Assembly: GCA_902478645.1 (NCBI GenBank)
Contig: CABSLV010000010.1
Coordinates: 1-64,000 of the forward strand
DNA from: an uncultured Flavobacteriales bacterium
Lineage (GTDB): Bacteria > Bacteroidota > Bacteroidia > Flavobacteriales > UBA1820
DNA: 64,000 nucleotides
Direction: 5' to 3'
In this document: positions 24,996-34,245 of the stretch, piece by piece
How positions within the stretch are numbered: position 1 is the stretch's first letter
How the letters are laid out: every line of letters starts with the position of its first letter
Position numbers and translations under genes: made by a program
Notes under the pieces: generated by a model
What the model was told of the DNA's origin: nothing
The model's database searches: none
The model's input: only the letters and a program-made list of their open reading frames with translations

Positions 24996-26171
24996 ATGAA
25001 ATATTCCTGGCTTCTTTTCCCCCTGCTGTTTTTCCTGCCGGCCGGCTGTAGCGAACCGAAAGAGGAATACAGCGGCGGACGGGAGATCGAGATCGATTGC
25101 GGCCCCTCCGCCCCGGAATACCTCGAAGACTACGTGGATTTCTCGGACTTCAAGTATGTCCGGTTGGAAGCCAACAACAGTGCCCCGATCGGCGGTATCC
25201 GCAAAGCGATGGTCTTCGACGGAAGGATCTACGTAGAGGACCATCGGGCCAAGGGCGTTTATATCTTCGACCGGGAGGGAAAATTCATCAGCAAGCCCGC
25301 GCGTTTGGGCTCCGGAGAGCAGGAATTCGCCCGGATCGGCGATTTTCAGATCGACCGGGAACTCCGCCAGCTCATCGTGCTGGACAGCGAAAACGGCACA
25401 CTGACCTTTTACGACTTGGACGGAGATTTCATCCGGCGGGATACGATCGGCTTGGAAGCCGTGTACTTCGAGACGACGGCAGAGGGTTATCTCTTTTACC
25501 AAAACCCGTATTACAGCCCGCAGGACGACGTCCAACCGTATCATCTGATCAGGACGGACAAACAGTACCGCATCCTGGAGCGGCTTTACAACCAACGGGA
25601 AGTGAGCGGTCTGGGCATCCCCGTTCCCTCCCGGTTCGCGAAAGACCCGCAGGGAAACGTCCTGTTCGCCCCCGTGTACAGCCCCTTCATCTTCCGGGTA
25701 GCGCAAGGCCGACTGACCCCTGAATATCGCCTGAAGTACTCCCGGGGAAATGTTCTGGACGTAGAAGACCTGTATTCGGCCGACTCCGACCCCAAAGCGC
25801 TCCTGGATCGTTTGTCGGAAGGGGCACCCCTCTATTTCAACGGCTGGCTTATCGAAAACGGGGATCAGCTGTGCCTTCAGACGCAAAAAGGCCTGGTTCC
25901 GACCTATACCACGTATTTCGACAAGGAAAGCGGGCGCAGCCTGACTTTGTTTTCCCTCAAGGAGGACGCCTCGAACTACCGCAACATCCTTTTCCACCCT
26001 GTCGTCGGCTCGGATCGAGGGTACTACATCAGCGCGTTTTCCGACCCCTCGGCGATCGGCCTGATGAAGCTGGAGCAGGCCCGTCTCCCGGAAGACTTCA
26101 AAAACGCCGTCCTGCAACACACCGACCGGGACAATCCCCTGCTCATTTTTTATAAATTAAAGGATTTCTGA
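24996..26171 (+). CDS. Six-bladed beta-propeller lipoprotein (copy 4)
   Basis: A 391-residue lipoprotein (LPAGCS, Cys18) of the same propeller family as the three reverse-strand copies. Blade motifs include GGIRKAMVFDGRIYVEDHRAKGVYIFDREGKF near residues 65-96 and FIFRVAQGRLTPEYRL. It is 73 bases after folA and could be read from the thyA promoter, though no functional link is apparent. Its N-terminus and blade order are closer to the typical Bacteroides members than copies 1-3. Confidence 0.82.
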   Translation: MKYSWLLFPLLFFLPAGCSEPKEEYSGGREIEIDCGPSAPEYLEDYVDFSDFKYVRLEANNSAPIGGIRKAMVFDGRIYVEDHRAKGVYIFDREGKFISKPARLGSGEQEFARIGDFQIDRELRQLIVLDSENGTLTFYDLDGDFIRRDTIGLEAVYFETTAEGYLFYQNPYYSPQDDVQPYHLIRTDKQYRILERLYNQREVSGLGIPVPSRFAKDPQGNVLFAPVYSPFIFRVAQGRLTPEYRLKYSRGNVLDVEDLYSADSDPKALLDRLSEGAPLYFNGWLIENGDQLCLQTQKGLVPTYTTYFDKESGRSLTLFSLKEDASNYRNILFHPVVGSDRGYYISAFSDPSAIGLMKLEQARLPEDFKNAVLQHTDRDNPLLIFYKLKDF

Positions 26172-26428
26172 ATCTCCCCCCTCCTCCCCGGACATCCGGA
26201 CACCATACAAACACCGCACCCCGGTCGAAACCGGGATCAATCTAACGAGGGGCATACCCCATCTCGTACTTTTTGCCACATTTTTTGAAAGCCCCCGTAC
26301 ACAACCAAAACTGTTCTCTAACATTCAAGAAAGGGGGTAACAGAAAAAACTCCGCATCGGTCGATCCGTCCGGAAATAAACACCCTGCCACAACAGCCTG
26401 CGGCAGGGAAAAAACCAAAGAAAATACA

Positions 26429-26450
26429 GGGCAGAAAAGCCGCCCTGCCC
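26429..26450 (-). terminator. Possible terminator after tatA
   Basis: On the minus strand GGGCAG (26450-26445) pairs with CTGCCC (26434-26429) just after the tatA stop, followed by a U-rich stretch rather than a clean U-run. Confidence 0.45.
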
Positions 26451-26456
26451 GAAGGA

Positions 26457-26660
26457 TTATTTTTCCTCCGACTGTTTTTCGTCTTTTTTGACTGCCTCGG
26501 ACTTGTCCTCGCCCTTGGTGGACTTTTTGAATTCGCCGATTCCCTTGCCCAAATTGCGCATCAGTTCGGGAATCTTGGCACTGCCGAACAACAGGACGAT
26601 CACCAGGGCGATGATGACGAACTGCCAGGGACCTATCGCCCCGAGAATAATACCGTTCAT
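26457..26660 (-). CDS. tatA: Twin-arginine translocase subunit TatA
   Basis: A 67-residue TatA/E-type protein: a short N-terminal membrane helix (GPWQFVIIALVIVLLFG), the hinge FGSAKIPELMRNLGKGIGEFKK and a charged, mostly Lys/Glu tail. The ATG at 26660 is supported by a -7 element at 26695-26688 and by the normal TatA N-terminus; an in-frame extension to 26768 is not used. No tatC is in the window. Confidence 0.93.
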   Translation of the reverse strand: MNGIILGAIGPWQFVIIALVIVLLFGSAKIPELMRNLGKGIGEFKKSTKGEDKSEAVKKDEKQSEEK

Positions 26661-26687
26661 ATCTTCACTTGCCGTATTAAATCCGGA

Positions 26688-26695
26688 CAAATATA
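26688..26695 (-). promoter_or_regulatory. tatA promoter -7 element
   Basis: TATATTTG on the minus strand, 27 bases before the tatA ATG. This supports the short start. Confidence 0.6.
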
Positions 26696-26751
26696 CACTT
26701 TTTTTACAACCCTTCCCCAAAAAAAAGACAACCGTATTCCCGTCTGCCCGT

Positions 26752-27222
26752 TCAACGAGCCCGGGCAAAAGTCTCCACGATCACCGCACCGTTGCGTCCC
26801 CGGGGGCCGTACAGCGAAGTGCTCGCCATGTCCGAGAGCACCGAGATACTGCGCACCGAGAGCGGATCGACCCCCTCGAGCGAAGAGAGCGGCACGCCGT
26901 CCACCAGATAGTACAGGCACGGCCGGTTGCGGATAAAGACCTGCCCCTGGTAATACCGCACCCCCGGAAAACGGCGATCGAGCATCTCGTCAAAACGGCG
27001 GTCGAGTTTCCCCGGATAGTAAGTCCGATTTTCCGAGTCCATCCGTCCCACTTCCGGGCGATCCACCCGCCGTCCGGACTTGTCCGGCAGACGGATCGAC
27101 ACGTCCAACTGTCCTTCGGCCTGCAGGCCTTCCCCTGCCAATACCAGCAAAACAGCCCACACCGCTACCCATTTGCCGCCCACAGCGATATTCTTTTTCA
27201 CTTTTCCGTCCATTGCACTCAT
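26752..27222 (-). CDS. Orphan TonB-dependent-receptor plug-domain protein
   Basis: A 156-residue exported protein. After an N-terminal signal segment (VWAVLLVLAGEGLQAEG) it carries a plug-like domain with the SusC-type signature LVDGVPLSSLEGVDPLSVRSI, then SVLSDMASTSLYGPRGRNGAV. In full-length receptors this motif precedes a 700-residue barrel; here it ends at VIVETFARAR. It is therefore a free-standing plug, not an obvious truncation, because it has its own promoter (27265-27258) and a clean stop. Possible roles are a decoy or partner for a receptor or for a Ton component. The start at 27222 is favoured over 27297, which lies upstream of the -7 element. Confidence 0.7.
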   Translation of the reverse strand: MSAMDGKVKKNIAVGGKWVAVWAVLLVLAGEGLQAEGQLDVSIRLPDKSGRRVDRPEVGRMDSENRTYYPGKLDRRFDEMLDRRFPGVRYYQGQVFIRNRPCLYYLVDGVPLSSLEGVDPLSVRSISVLSDMASTSLYGPRGRNGAVIVETFARAR

Positions 27223-27257
27223 GTTTCCTTCGGTCTTTTCCACGTATTGTCCGCAGT

Positions 27258-27265
27258 CAAAGATA
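27258..27265 (-). promoter_or_regulatory. Promoter -7 element of the orphan plug gene
   Basis: TATCTTTG on the minus strand, about 36 bases before the chosen ATG (27222). Confidence 0.6.
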
Positions 27266-27349
27266 AGCCTTTGCACCGGAGAAAAGTGCACGGGCAAAAA
27301 TATTTCTTCCCCACGAAGCGTTTACATCAAAATCCTTGCACAAATCTCG

Positions 27350-27357
27350 TATCTTTG
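27350..27357 (+). promoter_or_regulatory. Promoter -7 element of the speDE operon
   Basis: TATCTTTG on the plus strand, 35 bases before the fusion gene start. Confidence 0.65.
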
Positions 27358-27391
27358 CACCCGTGTAATTGCTTTTAACAAACAGAATAAA

Positions 27392-28672
27392 ATGAGAGCA
27401 TTAGGAAGGCATATCCTGGTAGAATTCTTCGGTTGCGAACCCCACGTGATGAACGACGTGGCCCGTATCGAATCGTCCATGGTAGCTGCGGCCGAGAAAG
27501 CCGGCGCTACGGTCATCAATTCGACATTCCACCACTTCTCGCCCTACGGAGTATCGGGCGTAGTAGTCATCCAGGAAAGCCACCTGGCCATCCATACCTG
27601 GCCGGAGTACGGTTACGCAGCGGTCGACCTGTTCACCTGCGGCGATTCGGTAGATCCCTGGATCTCGTTCGACCACCTCAAGGAAGCCTTCGGAGCAGGC
27701 AACTACTCGGCCCTGGAGATGCGCCGCGGTAGCCTGGCCCTGCTCGAACGCCTGGATTTCGACCTGGCTTCGATGCGCGAACTGAACAAGAAACACACCA
27801 ACCCCCAAAAATACACCCGCAACGTCTGGTTCACCGACAAGGACGACAACCAGGCCCTCTCCCTGCGGCATACCGGCGAGGTGTTCTACGACAAGACCTC
27901 CGAGTACCAGCGCACCCGCGTGATCGACACCTACGGCTACGGCAAGGCGCTGACCATCGACAACATGTTCATGTGTACCGAGCGCGACGAAGCCAACTAT
28001 CACGAAATGATCTCCCACCCGGCCATGCTGGCGCACGGCCACGTAAAGAAAGTGCTGATCATCGGCGGAGGAGACGGTGCTTCGGTGCGCGAGATCGTCA
28101 AGCACCCCGAAGTGGAAAAAATCGTCATGGTCGAGATCGACGGCAACGTGGTGGAAGCCTCCAAGCAATTCCTCCCGCAGATGTCCTCGGCCTTCAACAA
28201 CCCCAAACTGGAACTGATCATCGGCGACGGCATCCAGTACGTCGCCCAGGCACCGGACAAGAGTTTCGACTACGTCATCGTGGACGGCAGCGACCCCGTC
28301 GGCCCGGCGGAAGGCTTGTTCTCGGAAAAATTCTACCGGGACTGCCAGCGGGTACTCACCGACGGCGGCATCCTGATCACCCAGGGCGAATCGCCGATGT
28401 TCAACGCCACGACCTTTGCCGAACTGAACGCCTGCCTGAAGCGCATCTTCCCGGCCGATCGGGTCAAGACCATGCTGTTCCACATCCCGACCTACCCTTC
28501 CGGTATCTGGAGCTTCCAACTGGGCATCAACGGTCCGCTCGACGTTACCACCCCCGACCCGGAAGCCGCCCTGCGCTTTACCCAGGCCAACAGCCTGAAA
28601 TACTACAACCCCGAAGTACACCGCGCAGCCTTTGCCCTGCCGCAGTACGTCAAACAGATGCTGCATGAATAA
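27392..28672 (+). CDS. Fused S-adenosylmethionine decarboxylase - spermidine synthase
   Basis: A 426-residue fusion. Residues 1-~125 are a class 1B AdoMet decarboxylase proenzyme: cleavage at the Glu62-Ser63 bond (ESHLAIHTWPE) would make the pyruvoyl group, and His68 and Cys83 match the catalytic residues of the Thermotoga enzyme. Residues ~145-426 are a spermidine synthase with IIGGGDGASVREI near 220-232 and DGSDPVGPAEGLF. The fusion puts production of decarboxylated SAM and its use in one chain. Autocleavage should then separate a short beta chain from a long alpha chain that carries the synthase. The start at 27392 follows the -7 element; a longer in-frame reading is not used. Confidence 0.92.
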   Translation: MRALGRHILVEFFGCEPHVMNDVARIESSMVAAAEKAGATVINSTFHHFSPYGVSGVVVIQESHLAIHTWPEYGYAAVDLFTCGDSVDPWISFDHLKEAFGAGNYSALEMRRGSLALLERLDFDLASMRELNKKHTNPQKYTRNVWFTDKDDNQALSLRHTGEVFYDKTSEYQRTRVIDTYGYGKALTIDNMFMCTERDEANYHEMISHPAMLAHGHVKKVLIIGGGDGASVREIVKHPEVEKIVMVEIDGNVVEASKQFLPQMSSAFNNPKLELIIGDGIQYVAQAPDKSFDYVIVDGSDPVGPAEGLFSEKFYRDCQRVLTDGGILITQGESPMFNATTFAELNACLKRIFPADRVKTMLFHIPTYPSGIWSFQLGINGPLDVTTPDPEAALRFTQANSLKYYNPEVHRAAFALPQYVKQMLHE

Positions 28673-29711
28673 TCCTGCTTCGGAAAAAACCTTCGATCCC
28701 TCGGCCGCCGGGGTAAACAACGGCCACTATTTCGGCTTCCCCTACACACTGGAGGAAGCCGAAACTGTCGTATATCCCGTCCGCTGGGACGTCACCACCT
28801 CGTACGGGGACGGCGCGGCCAAAGGCCCCGATGCCATTCTCGAAGCCTCGCCTCAGTTGGATTTCTACGATTTCGACTACCCCCGCGCCTGGGAAAACCG
28901 CATCGGCACCCACCCCGGCAACGCCCTGTGCACCGAAAACAGCTCGTGGCGAGAAAAAGCCCTCACCATCATCCGCGCTCAGGAACAAGGGGAGGACACT
29001 GCCTCCTACGCCCCGCTGCTGGAAGAGATCAACCGGGCCTGCCGCCAGGTAAACGCCTGCACCCGCCGGGATACCGAAGCGCTGTTGGGACAAGGCAAAA
29101 ACGTCGTCCTGCTGGGCGGCGACCACTCCTGTCCTCTGGGCTATCTGGAAGCGCTGGCCGAGCGGCACTCTTCGTTCAGCATCCTGCACCTGGATGCCCA
29201 TGCCGACCTTCGGGAAGCCTACGAAGGATTCACTTATTCCCACGCTTCGATCCTGTACAACGCCCTGCAACTTCCCGCCGTGGAACGTCTGGTACAGGTC
29301 GGCGTGCGCGATCTCTGCCCGGACGAAGTGCAGCGGATCGAACGCTCCGAGGGTCGTATCCGCCTGTGGGACGACTACACCCTGCACCGCAACCTGTTCG
29401 AAGGAACAAAGTGGGCACAAGTCTGCTCCCGGATCGTGAACGACCTGGGGGAAAACGTGTATGTGAGCTTCGACATCGACGCCCTGGATCCTTCGCTGTG
29501 TCCCGGAACGGGAACTCCGGTACCGGGCGGGCTCAGTTTCCATCAGGCGAGCTACCTGCTGCGCTGTCTGCACGAAAGCGGCCGGAAGGTGATCGGTGCG
29601 GACCTGTGCGAAGTAAGCCCCGGGGAGGCCGGCGGCGACTGGGATGCCAACGTGGGAGCGCGCGTCCTCTACAAACTCTGCAGCTTGCTTCGGGCCTGCT
29701 CCGAACACTAA
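28665..29711 (+). CDS. Agmatinase/arginase-family ureohydrolase
   Basis: A 348-residue ureohydrolase with the binuclear Mn-binding motifs GGDHSCPLG (about residue 147), LHLDAHADLREAYEG (about 171) and SFDIDALDPS (about 266). The gene overlaps the SpeD-SpeE fusion by eight bases. That context favours agmatinase (agmatine to putrescine, the substrate of spermidine synthase) over arginase, but the specificity loop cannot be read with certainty. A hairpin with U-tract follows at 29732-29767. Confidence 0.87.
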   Translation: MNNPASEKTFDPSAAGVNNGHYFGFPYTLEEAETVVYPVRWDVTTSYGDGAAKGPDAILEASPQLDFYDFDYPRAWENRIGTHPGNALCTENSSWREKALTIIRAQEQGEDTASYAPLLEEINRACRQVNACTRRDTEALLGQGKNVVLLGGDHSCPLGYLEALAERHSSFSILHLDAHADLREAYEGFTYSHASILYNALQLPAVERLVQVGVRDLCPDEVQRIERSEGRIRLWDDYTLHRNLFEGTKWAQVCSRIVNDLGENVYVSFDIDALDPSLCPGTGTPVPGGLSFHQASYLLRCLHESGRKVIGADLCEVSPGEAGGDWDANVGARVLYKLCSLLRACSEH

Positions 29712-29731
29712 GAAAGAACCTGCTTCACATG

Positions 29732-29767
29732 AAAATCCCGGCAGGAAACTCTCCCCGCCGGGATTTT
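29732..29767 (+). terminator. Terminator of the polyamine operon
   Basis: AAAATCCCGGC (29732-29742) pairs with GCCGGGATTTT (29757-29767), 11 bp. The U residues are partly in the stem. It ends the speDE-ureohydrolase unit. Confidence 0.75.
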
Positions 29768-29825
29768 AAATTTCCTTTAGCATTTTATTAATTAACTTAA
29801 AACAAAAGCAAAAGCCTTCTTTCCA

Positions 29826-29833
29826 TACTTTTG
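29826..29833 (+). promoter_or_regulatory. Promoter -7 element of the RND efflux operon
   Basis: TACTTTTG, leaving a 5' leader of about 110 bases before the adaptor gene. I see no clear repressor gene nearby. Confidence 0.6.
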
Positions 29834-29949
29834 TTCTTGGGAAAAAGAGCCCGCCTCACACGGGGACTCCCTGGAGAGAAAATCCACAACAAACTCTTTC
29901 CCAATATCTAAAAAAAGCACTCACCATAAATTATACCGCAACCGAACTT

Positions 29950-31107
29950 ATGTCCATCCGATTTCATGTAAAGATCACCCGCAGGACGGCACTTTATGCA
30001 GCCGTTGCCGTGGTAGTGGCCATCGTTGCCATCGCCCTGCTCACCCGGGACAAAGAAGTGCCCAGCCAACCTCCCGTAGTAGCCGTCGAAGAAGTCGCGG
30101 CCGAAAATGTGGAAATCTACGGAGAATACGTAGGCCGCATCCGGGCGCAGCAGTTCGTCGAAATCCGCGCACGCGTGGAAGGATACCTGGAAAGCATGCT
30201 GTTCGAGGAAGGATCGTACGTACACAAAGACCAGGTGTTGTTTGTCATCGACCCCAAACAGTATCGGGCCAAGGTGGACAAAGCACGCGCCCAGTTGAAC
30301 AAGGATCAGGCGCTCGCCTTGAAAGCCGAGCGCGACCTGGAACGCATCAAACCCCTCTATCAGCAAAATGCCGCCAGCCGGCTGGACCTGGACAACGCCA
30401 CCGCTACTTATGAAACAGCCACCGCTTCGGTGTCCATGAGCCAGGCCGACCTCACCCAAGCCGAAATGGAACTGGGCTACACCACCGTACGCAGTCCTAT
30501 CTCGGGATACATCAGCGAACGCCTGGTGGACATCGGCACGCTGGTAGGTCCCGGCGGACAATCCTTGCTGGCCACCATCGTCAAGAGCGACACCGTGCGG
30601 GTGGACTTCAGCATGACCGAATTGGACTACCTGCGCAGCAAGGAGCGCAACATGAACATCGGACACCAGGACACCACCCGTTCCTGGCAGCCTTACATCA
30701 CGGTAACCCTGGCGGACAATTCCCAATACCCCCTCAAAGGTCTGGTCGATTTTGCCGAACCGCAAGTCGATCCCAAGACCGGAACCTTCTCCGTACGGGC
30801 CGAAATGCCCAACCCCAAACACATCCTGCTGCCGGGTCAGACCACCCGGGTCAAACTCCTGCTGGATGTTCGTGAGGGAGCCATCGTCGTACCGAACAAA
30901 GCGGTAGAGATCGAAAAGGGCGGCGCTTACGTCTATGTCGTCAATTCGGACAACCGCGTCGAAAGACGTTTCATCGAACTCGGTCCGGAACTCCCCAACA
31001 AGATTGTCGTGGAACGCGGTCTGGCCAGCGGGGAGCGGATCGTGGTGGAAGGCTACCACAAACTCAGCCCCGGAATGGAAGTACAAGCCGTACCCCCGGT
31101 GGAATAA
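29950..31107 (+). CDS. RND efflux periplasmic adaptor (AcrA/MexA type)
   Basis: A 385-residue membrane-fusion protein. An N-terminal hydrophobic segment (residues ~12-32, ending in LLTRD) is followed by the barrel-sandwich/lipoyl half (GRIRAQQFVEIRARVEGYLE), an alpha-hairpin (~95-165), the second lipoyl half (GYTTVRSPISGYISERLV) and the beta-barrel and membrane-proximal domains. It links the RND pump to the outer-membrane channel. First gene of a three-gene operon with the permease 27 bases downstream. Confidence 0.93.
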   Translation: MSIRFHVKITRRTALYAAVAVVVAIVAIALLTRDKEVPSQPPVVAVEEVAAENVEIYGEYVGRIRAQQFVEIRARVEGYLESMLFEEGSYVHKDQVLFVIDPKQYRAKVDKARAQLNKDQALALKAERDLERIKPLYQQNAASRLDLDNATATYETATASVSMSQADLTQAEMELGYTTVRSPISGYISERLVDIGTLVGPGGQSLLATIVKSDTVRVDFSMTELDYLRSKERNMNIGHQDTTRSWQPYITVTLADNSQYPLKGLVDFAEPQVDPKTGTFSVRAEMPNPKHILLPGQTTRVKLLLDVREGAIVVPNKAVEIEKGGAYVYVVNSDNRVERRFIELGPELPNKIVVERGLASGERIVVEGYHKLSPGMEVQAVPPVE

Positions 31108-31134
31108 TCCCCTAATACAAGGAACCCATACGCC

Positions 31135-34100
31135 ATGCAAGCGAATTTCTTCATACGACGCCCCATCTTCTCGGCCGTTATCTCCATCGTAATCGTCATC
31201 GTGGGGATCATCGGTCTGAAGATGCTGCCTGTCGACCAGTATCCGGCCATCACCCCGCCTACGGTCAAGATCAGCGCCTCGTACCCCGGAGCCAGTGCCC
31301 TGACCGTATCGCAAGCCGTGGGCACCCCCATCGAACAGGAACTCAACGGGACTCCCGGCATGATCTACATGGAGTCCAGCAGTACCAATTCGGGAGGGTT
31401 TTCCGCCACCGTAACCTTTGACCTGTCCACCGACGCCGACCTGGCGGCGGTCGAGATCCAAAACCGGGTCAAACTGGCCGAATCCCGCCTGCCTGCCGAA
31501 GTAATCCAAAACGGCATCTCGGTGGACAAACAGGCCTCCAGCCAACTGCTCACCCTGTGCCTGACCTCGGACGACCCGAAGTTCGACGAGATCTACCTGA
31601 GCAACTTCGCCACGATGAACGTTCTGGATATGCTCCGCCGCATTCCCGGGGTCGGCCGCGTATCCAACGTGGGCAGCCGGTACTACGCCATGCAGATCTG
31701 GCTGCTCCCCGACCGCCTGTCCGGATTCGGCCTGACGGTGCAGGACATCCAGAATGCCATCAAGGAACAAAACCGCGAATCGGCTGCCGGCGTGCTGGGC
31801 CAGCAACCTGCCACCGATGTGGACATCACCATCCCCATCACGGCCGAAGGACGTCTGAGCGACGTTTCCCAATTTGAAAACATCGTGGTACGAGCCAATG
31901 CCGACGGATCCATCATCCGCCTGAAAGACGTGGCACGGATCTCCCTGGAGGCCTCCTCCTACACCACCGAAAGCGGCATGAACGGGAAAAACGCGGCCGT
32001 ACTGCGCATCTACATGCTCCCCGGCGCCAACGCCATGGATGTCGTAGCCCGTGTAAAGGCCGAACTGGAACAGTTGAGCAAAACCTTCCCCGAGGGCATC
32101 CACTACGAAATCCCGCTGGACAACACCGAATACATCTCCGCCTCGATCCACAAGGTGTACAAAACCCTCTTCGAGGCCCTTATTCTGGTCATTCTGGTGG
32201 TGTACCTCTCCCTGCAGAACTGGCGGGCGACGCTCATTCCGCTGATCGCCGTCCCCATCTCGCTGGTGGGCACCTTCGGCTTCATGCTCATCTTCGGTTT
32301 TTCCCTCAACCTGATGACCCTCCTGGGTCTTATCCTCTCCATCGGTATTGTGGTGGACGACGCCATCGTTGTGGTGGAAAACGTCGAACGCATCATGGAG
32401 GAAGAAAAATTGGATGCCTTCCACGCCACGCAGAAAGCAATGAAGGGCCTCACCGGAGCGCTCATCGCCACTTCGCTGGTACTGTGCGCCGTATTCGTCC
32501 CGGTGAGCTTCCTAAGCGGCATCACCGGTATCCTGTACCGGCAGTTTACCGTGACCATCGCCGTATCGGTACTCATCTCGACGGTCGTCGCGCTGACCCT
32601 CAGCCCGGCCATGTGCGCGCTGATCCTGCGTTCCAATGACCCCAACAAACCGAAAAACGTCGTCTTCCGCACCATCGACCGCTGGCTCACTGAAGGCAAT
32701 CGCCGGTATGTGAACCTCATCAGTTGGGCCATTCCCCGCTCACGGCGCGTGTGGCTGTGGTTCGGAATGGGATTGATCGCCATCGTAGCGATGAACCGGT
32801 GGATCCCCACCAGTTTCATGCCGCAGGAAGACCAGGGCAATTTCCGCATCGAACTCGAACTGCCCGAAGGTGCCACCTTGGAACGCACCCGGAAGGTTAC
32901 CCAACGCGCCGTAGCCTACCTGATGAGCCTTCCCGAGGTGGACTACGTGCTCGATGTCAACGGCAGCAGCCCGCGGGTAGGCGGCAACCAAAGCCGCAGC
33001 AGCGAACTCACCGTCGTACTCAAACCCTGGGGGGAACGCGGCCACAAGACCATCCAGGAACTCACCCAGCAGATCAAGGAAGAAATGCAAAAATACCCCG
33101 AGGCGAAGGTCTACATCTTTACCCCGCCGGTAATCCCGGGACTGGGCTCTTCGGGCGGATTTGAAATGCAACTCGAAGCCCGGGGTGACGCCACGTACGA
33201 CGACCTGGTTCAGGCGGCCGACACCCTGCTCTATTACGCTTCGCGCCGCAAGGAAATCTCGGGCGTATCCTCTTCGATGCAGCCGGAGATCCCCCAACTG
33301 TACTTCGACGTGGACCGCGACAAGGCCAAGATCCTCGGCGTGCCGATGACCGACATTTTCTCGACCTTGAAAGCCTTCACCGGCTCGGTGTACGTCAATG
33401 ACTTCAACATGTTCAACCGCATCTACAAGGTTTACGTCCAGGCCGAAGCTCCCTACCGCTCCAACCGCGACAACATCAACCTGTTTTTCGTGCGCAGCGG
33501 CAACGGCACGATGATCCCCTTGACGGCGCTCGGCACCACCAGCTATACCACCGGAGCGGGAACGATCAAACGCTTCAACATGTTCACCTCGGCCGTGATC
33601 ACCGGCGAAGCCGCCAAAGGTTACAGTTCGGGGCAGGCCATGAAAGTGATGGAAGACATCGCCCGGGAGCATCTCCCCTCGAACATCGGCATCGAATGGA
33701 GCGGACTGTCCTACCAGGAAAAACAAGCCGGCGGACAGATCGGCCTTATCCTGATGCTGGTCTTCCTTTTCGTCTTCCTGTTCCTTTCGGCCTTGTACGA
33801 AAGCTGGTCCATCCCGCTGTCGGTCATCCTGTCGCTGCCCGTGGCGGTGCTGGGGGCCTACCTGGGGCTGGCTGTCTGCGGGCTGGAAAACAACATCTAC
33901 TTCCAGATCGGACTGGTAACCCTCATCGGACTGGCCGCTAAGAACGCCATCCTGATCGTCGAATTTGCCAAGGAACAAGTCTCCCGGGGCGAAGATGTCG
34001 TCCACGCGGCACTCACCGCCGCCCGCCTGCGCTTCCGCCCGGTGATGATGACCTCGATGGCCTTTATCCTGGGAATGGTGCCCATGGTCCTGGCCAGCGG

Positions 34101-34245
34101 CCCCGGTTCGGCCAGCCGACAAGCCATCGGTACCGGCGTATTCTTCGGCATGCTGGTTGCGGTGAGCGTCGGGATCGTACTGGTACCTTTCTTTTTCGTG
34201 ATGATATACCGGGCCAAAGACCGGATAAAACGACTTCGCGCATGA
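31135..34245 (+). CDS. RND efflux permease (HAE1/AcrB type)
   Basis: A 1036-residue proton-driven transporter of the hydrophobe/amphiphile efflux family. Signatures: ASYPGASALTVSQAVGTPIEQ near residue 45, the paired intramembrane aspartates in GIVVDDAIVVVEN (near 406-407), a Gly-rich FxxFFxM-type C-terminus and the large periplasmic loops. It should expel drugs, bile salts or dyes through the adaptor and outer-membrane factor. Substrate range cannot be predicted. The stop overlaps the start of the next gene by four bases. Confidence 0.95.
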   Translation: MQANFFIRRPIFSAVISIVIVIVGIIGLKMLPVDQYPAITPPTVKISASYPGASALTVSQAVGTPIEQELNGTPGMIYMESSSTNSGGFSATVTFDLSTDADLAAVEIQNRVKLAESRLPAEVIQNGISVDKQASSQLLTLCLTSDDPKFDEIYLSNFATMNVLDMLRRIPGVGRVSNVGSRYYAMQIWLLPDRLSGFGLTVQDIQNAIKEQNRESAAGVLGQQPATDVDITIPITAEGRLSDVSQFENIVVRANADGSIIRLKDVARISLEASSYTTESGMNGKNAAVLRIYMLPGANAMDVVARVKAELEQLSKTFPEGIHYEIPLDNTEYISASIHKVYKTLFEALILVILVVYLSLQNWRATLIPLIAVPISLVGTFGFMLIFGFSLNLMTLLGLILSIGIVVDDAIVVVENVERIMEEEKLDAFHATQKAMKGLTGALIATSLVLCAVFVPVSFLSGITGILYRQFTVTIAVSVLISTVVALTLSPAMCALILRSNDPNKPKNVVFRTIDRWLTEGNRRYVNLISWAIPRSRRVWLWFGMGLIAIVAMNRWIPTSFMPQEDQGNFRIELELPEGATLERTRKVTQRAVAYLMSLPEVDYVLDVNGSSPRVGGNQSRSSELTVVLKPWGERGHKTIQELTQQIKEEMQKYPEAKVYIFTPPVIPGLGSSGGFEMQLEARGDATYDDLVQAADTLLYYASRRKEISGVSSSMQPEIPQLYFDVDRDKAKILGVPMTDIFSTLKAFTGSVYVNDFNMFNRIYKVYVQAEAPYRSNRDNINLFFVRSGNGTMIPLTALGTTSYTTGAGTIKRFNMFTSAVITGEAAKGYSSGQAMKVMEDIAREHLPSNIGIEWSGLSYQEKQAGGQIGLILMLVFLFVFLFLSALYESWSIPLSVILSLPVAVLGAYLGLAVCGLENNIYFQIGLVTLIGLAAKNAILIVEFAKEQVSRGEDVVHAALTAARLRFRPVMMTSMAFILGMVPMVLASGPGSASRQAIGTGVFFGMLVAVSVGIVLVPFFFVMIYRAKDRIKRLRA

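Noticed and set aside
26273..26491. 72-codon plus-strand ORF in the tatA downstream region
   Set aside because: No start signal, low-complexity Lys/Asn-rich product, and overlap with the end of tatA.
29908..32424. Long open frame on the minus strand across the RND genes
   Set aside because: It is antisense to a clear adaptor and permease, shows no recognisable domain, and is expected from high GC at the third codon position.
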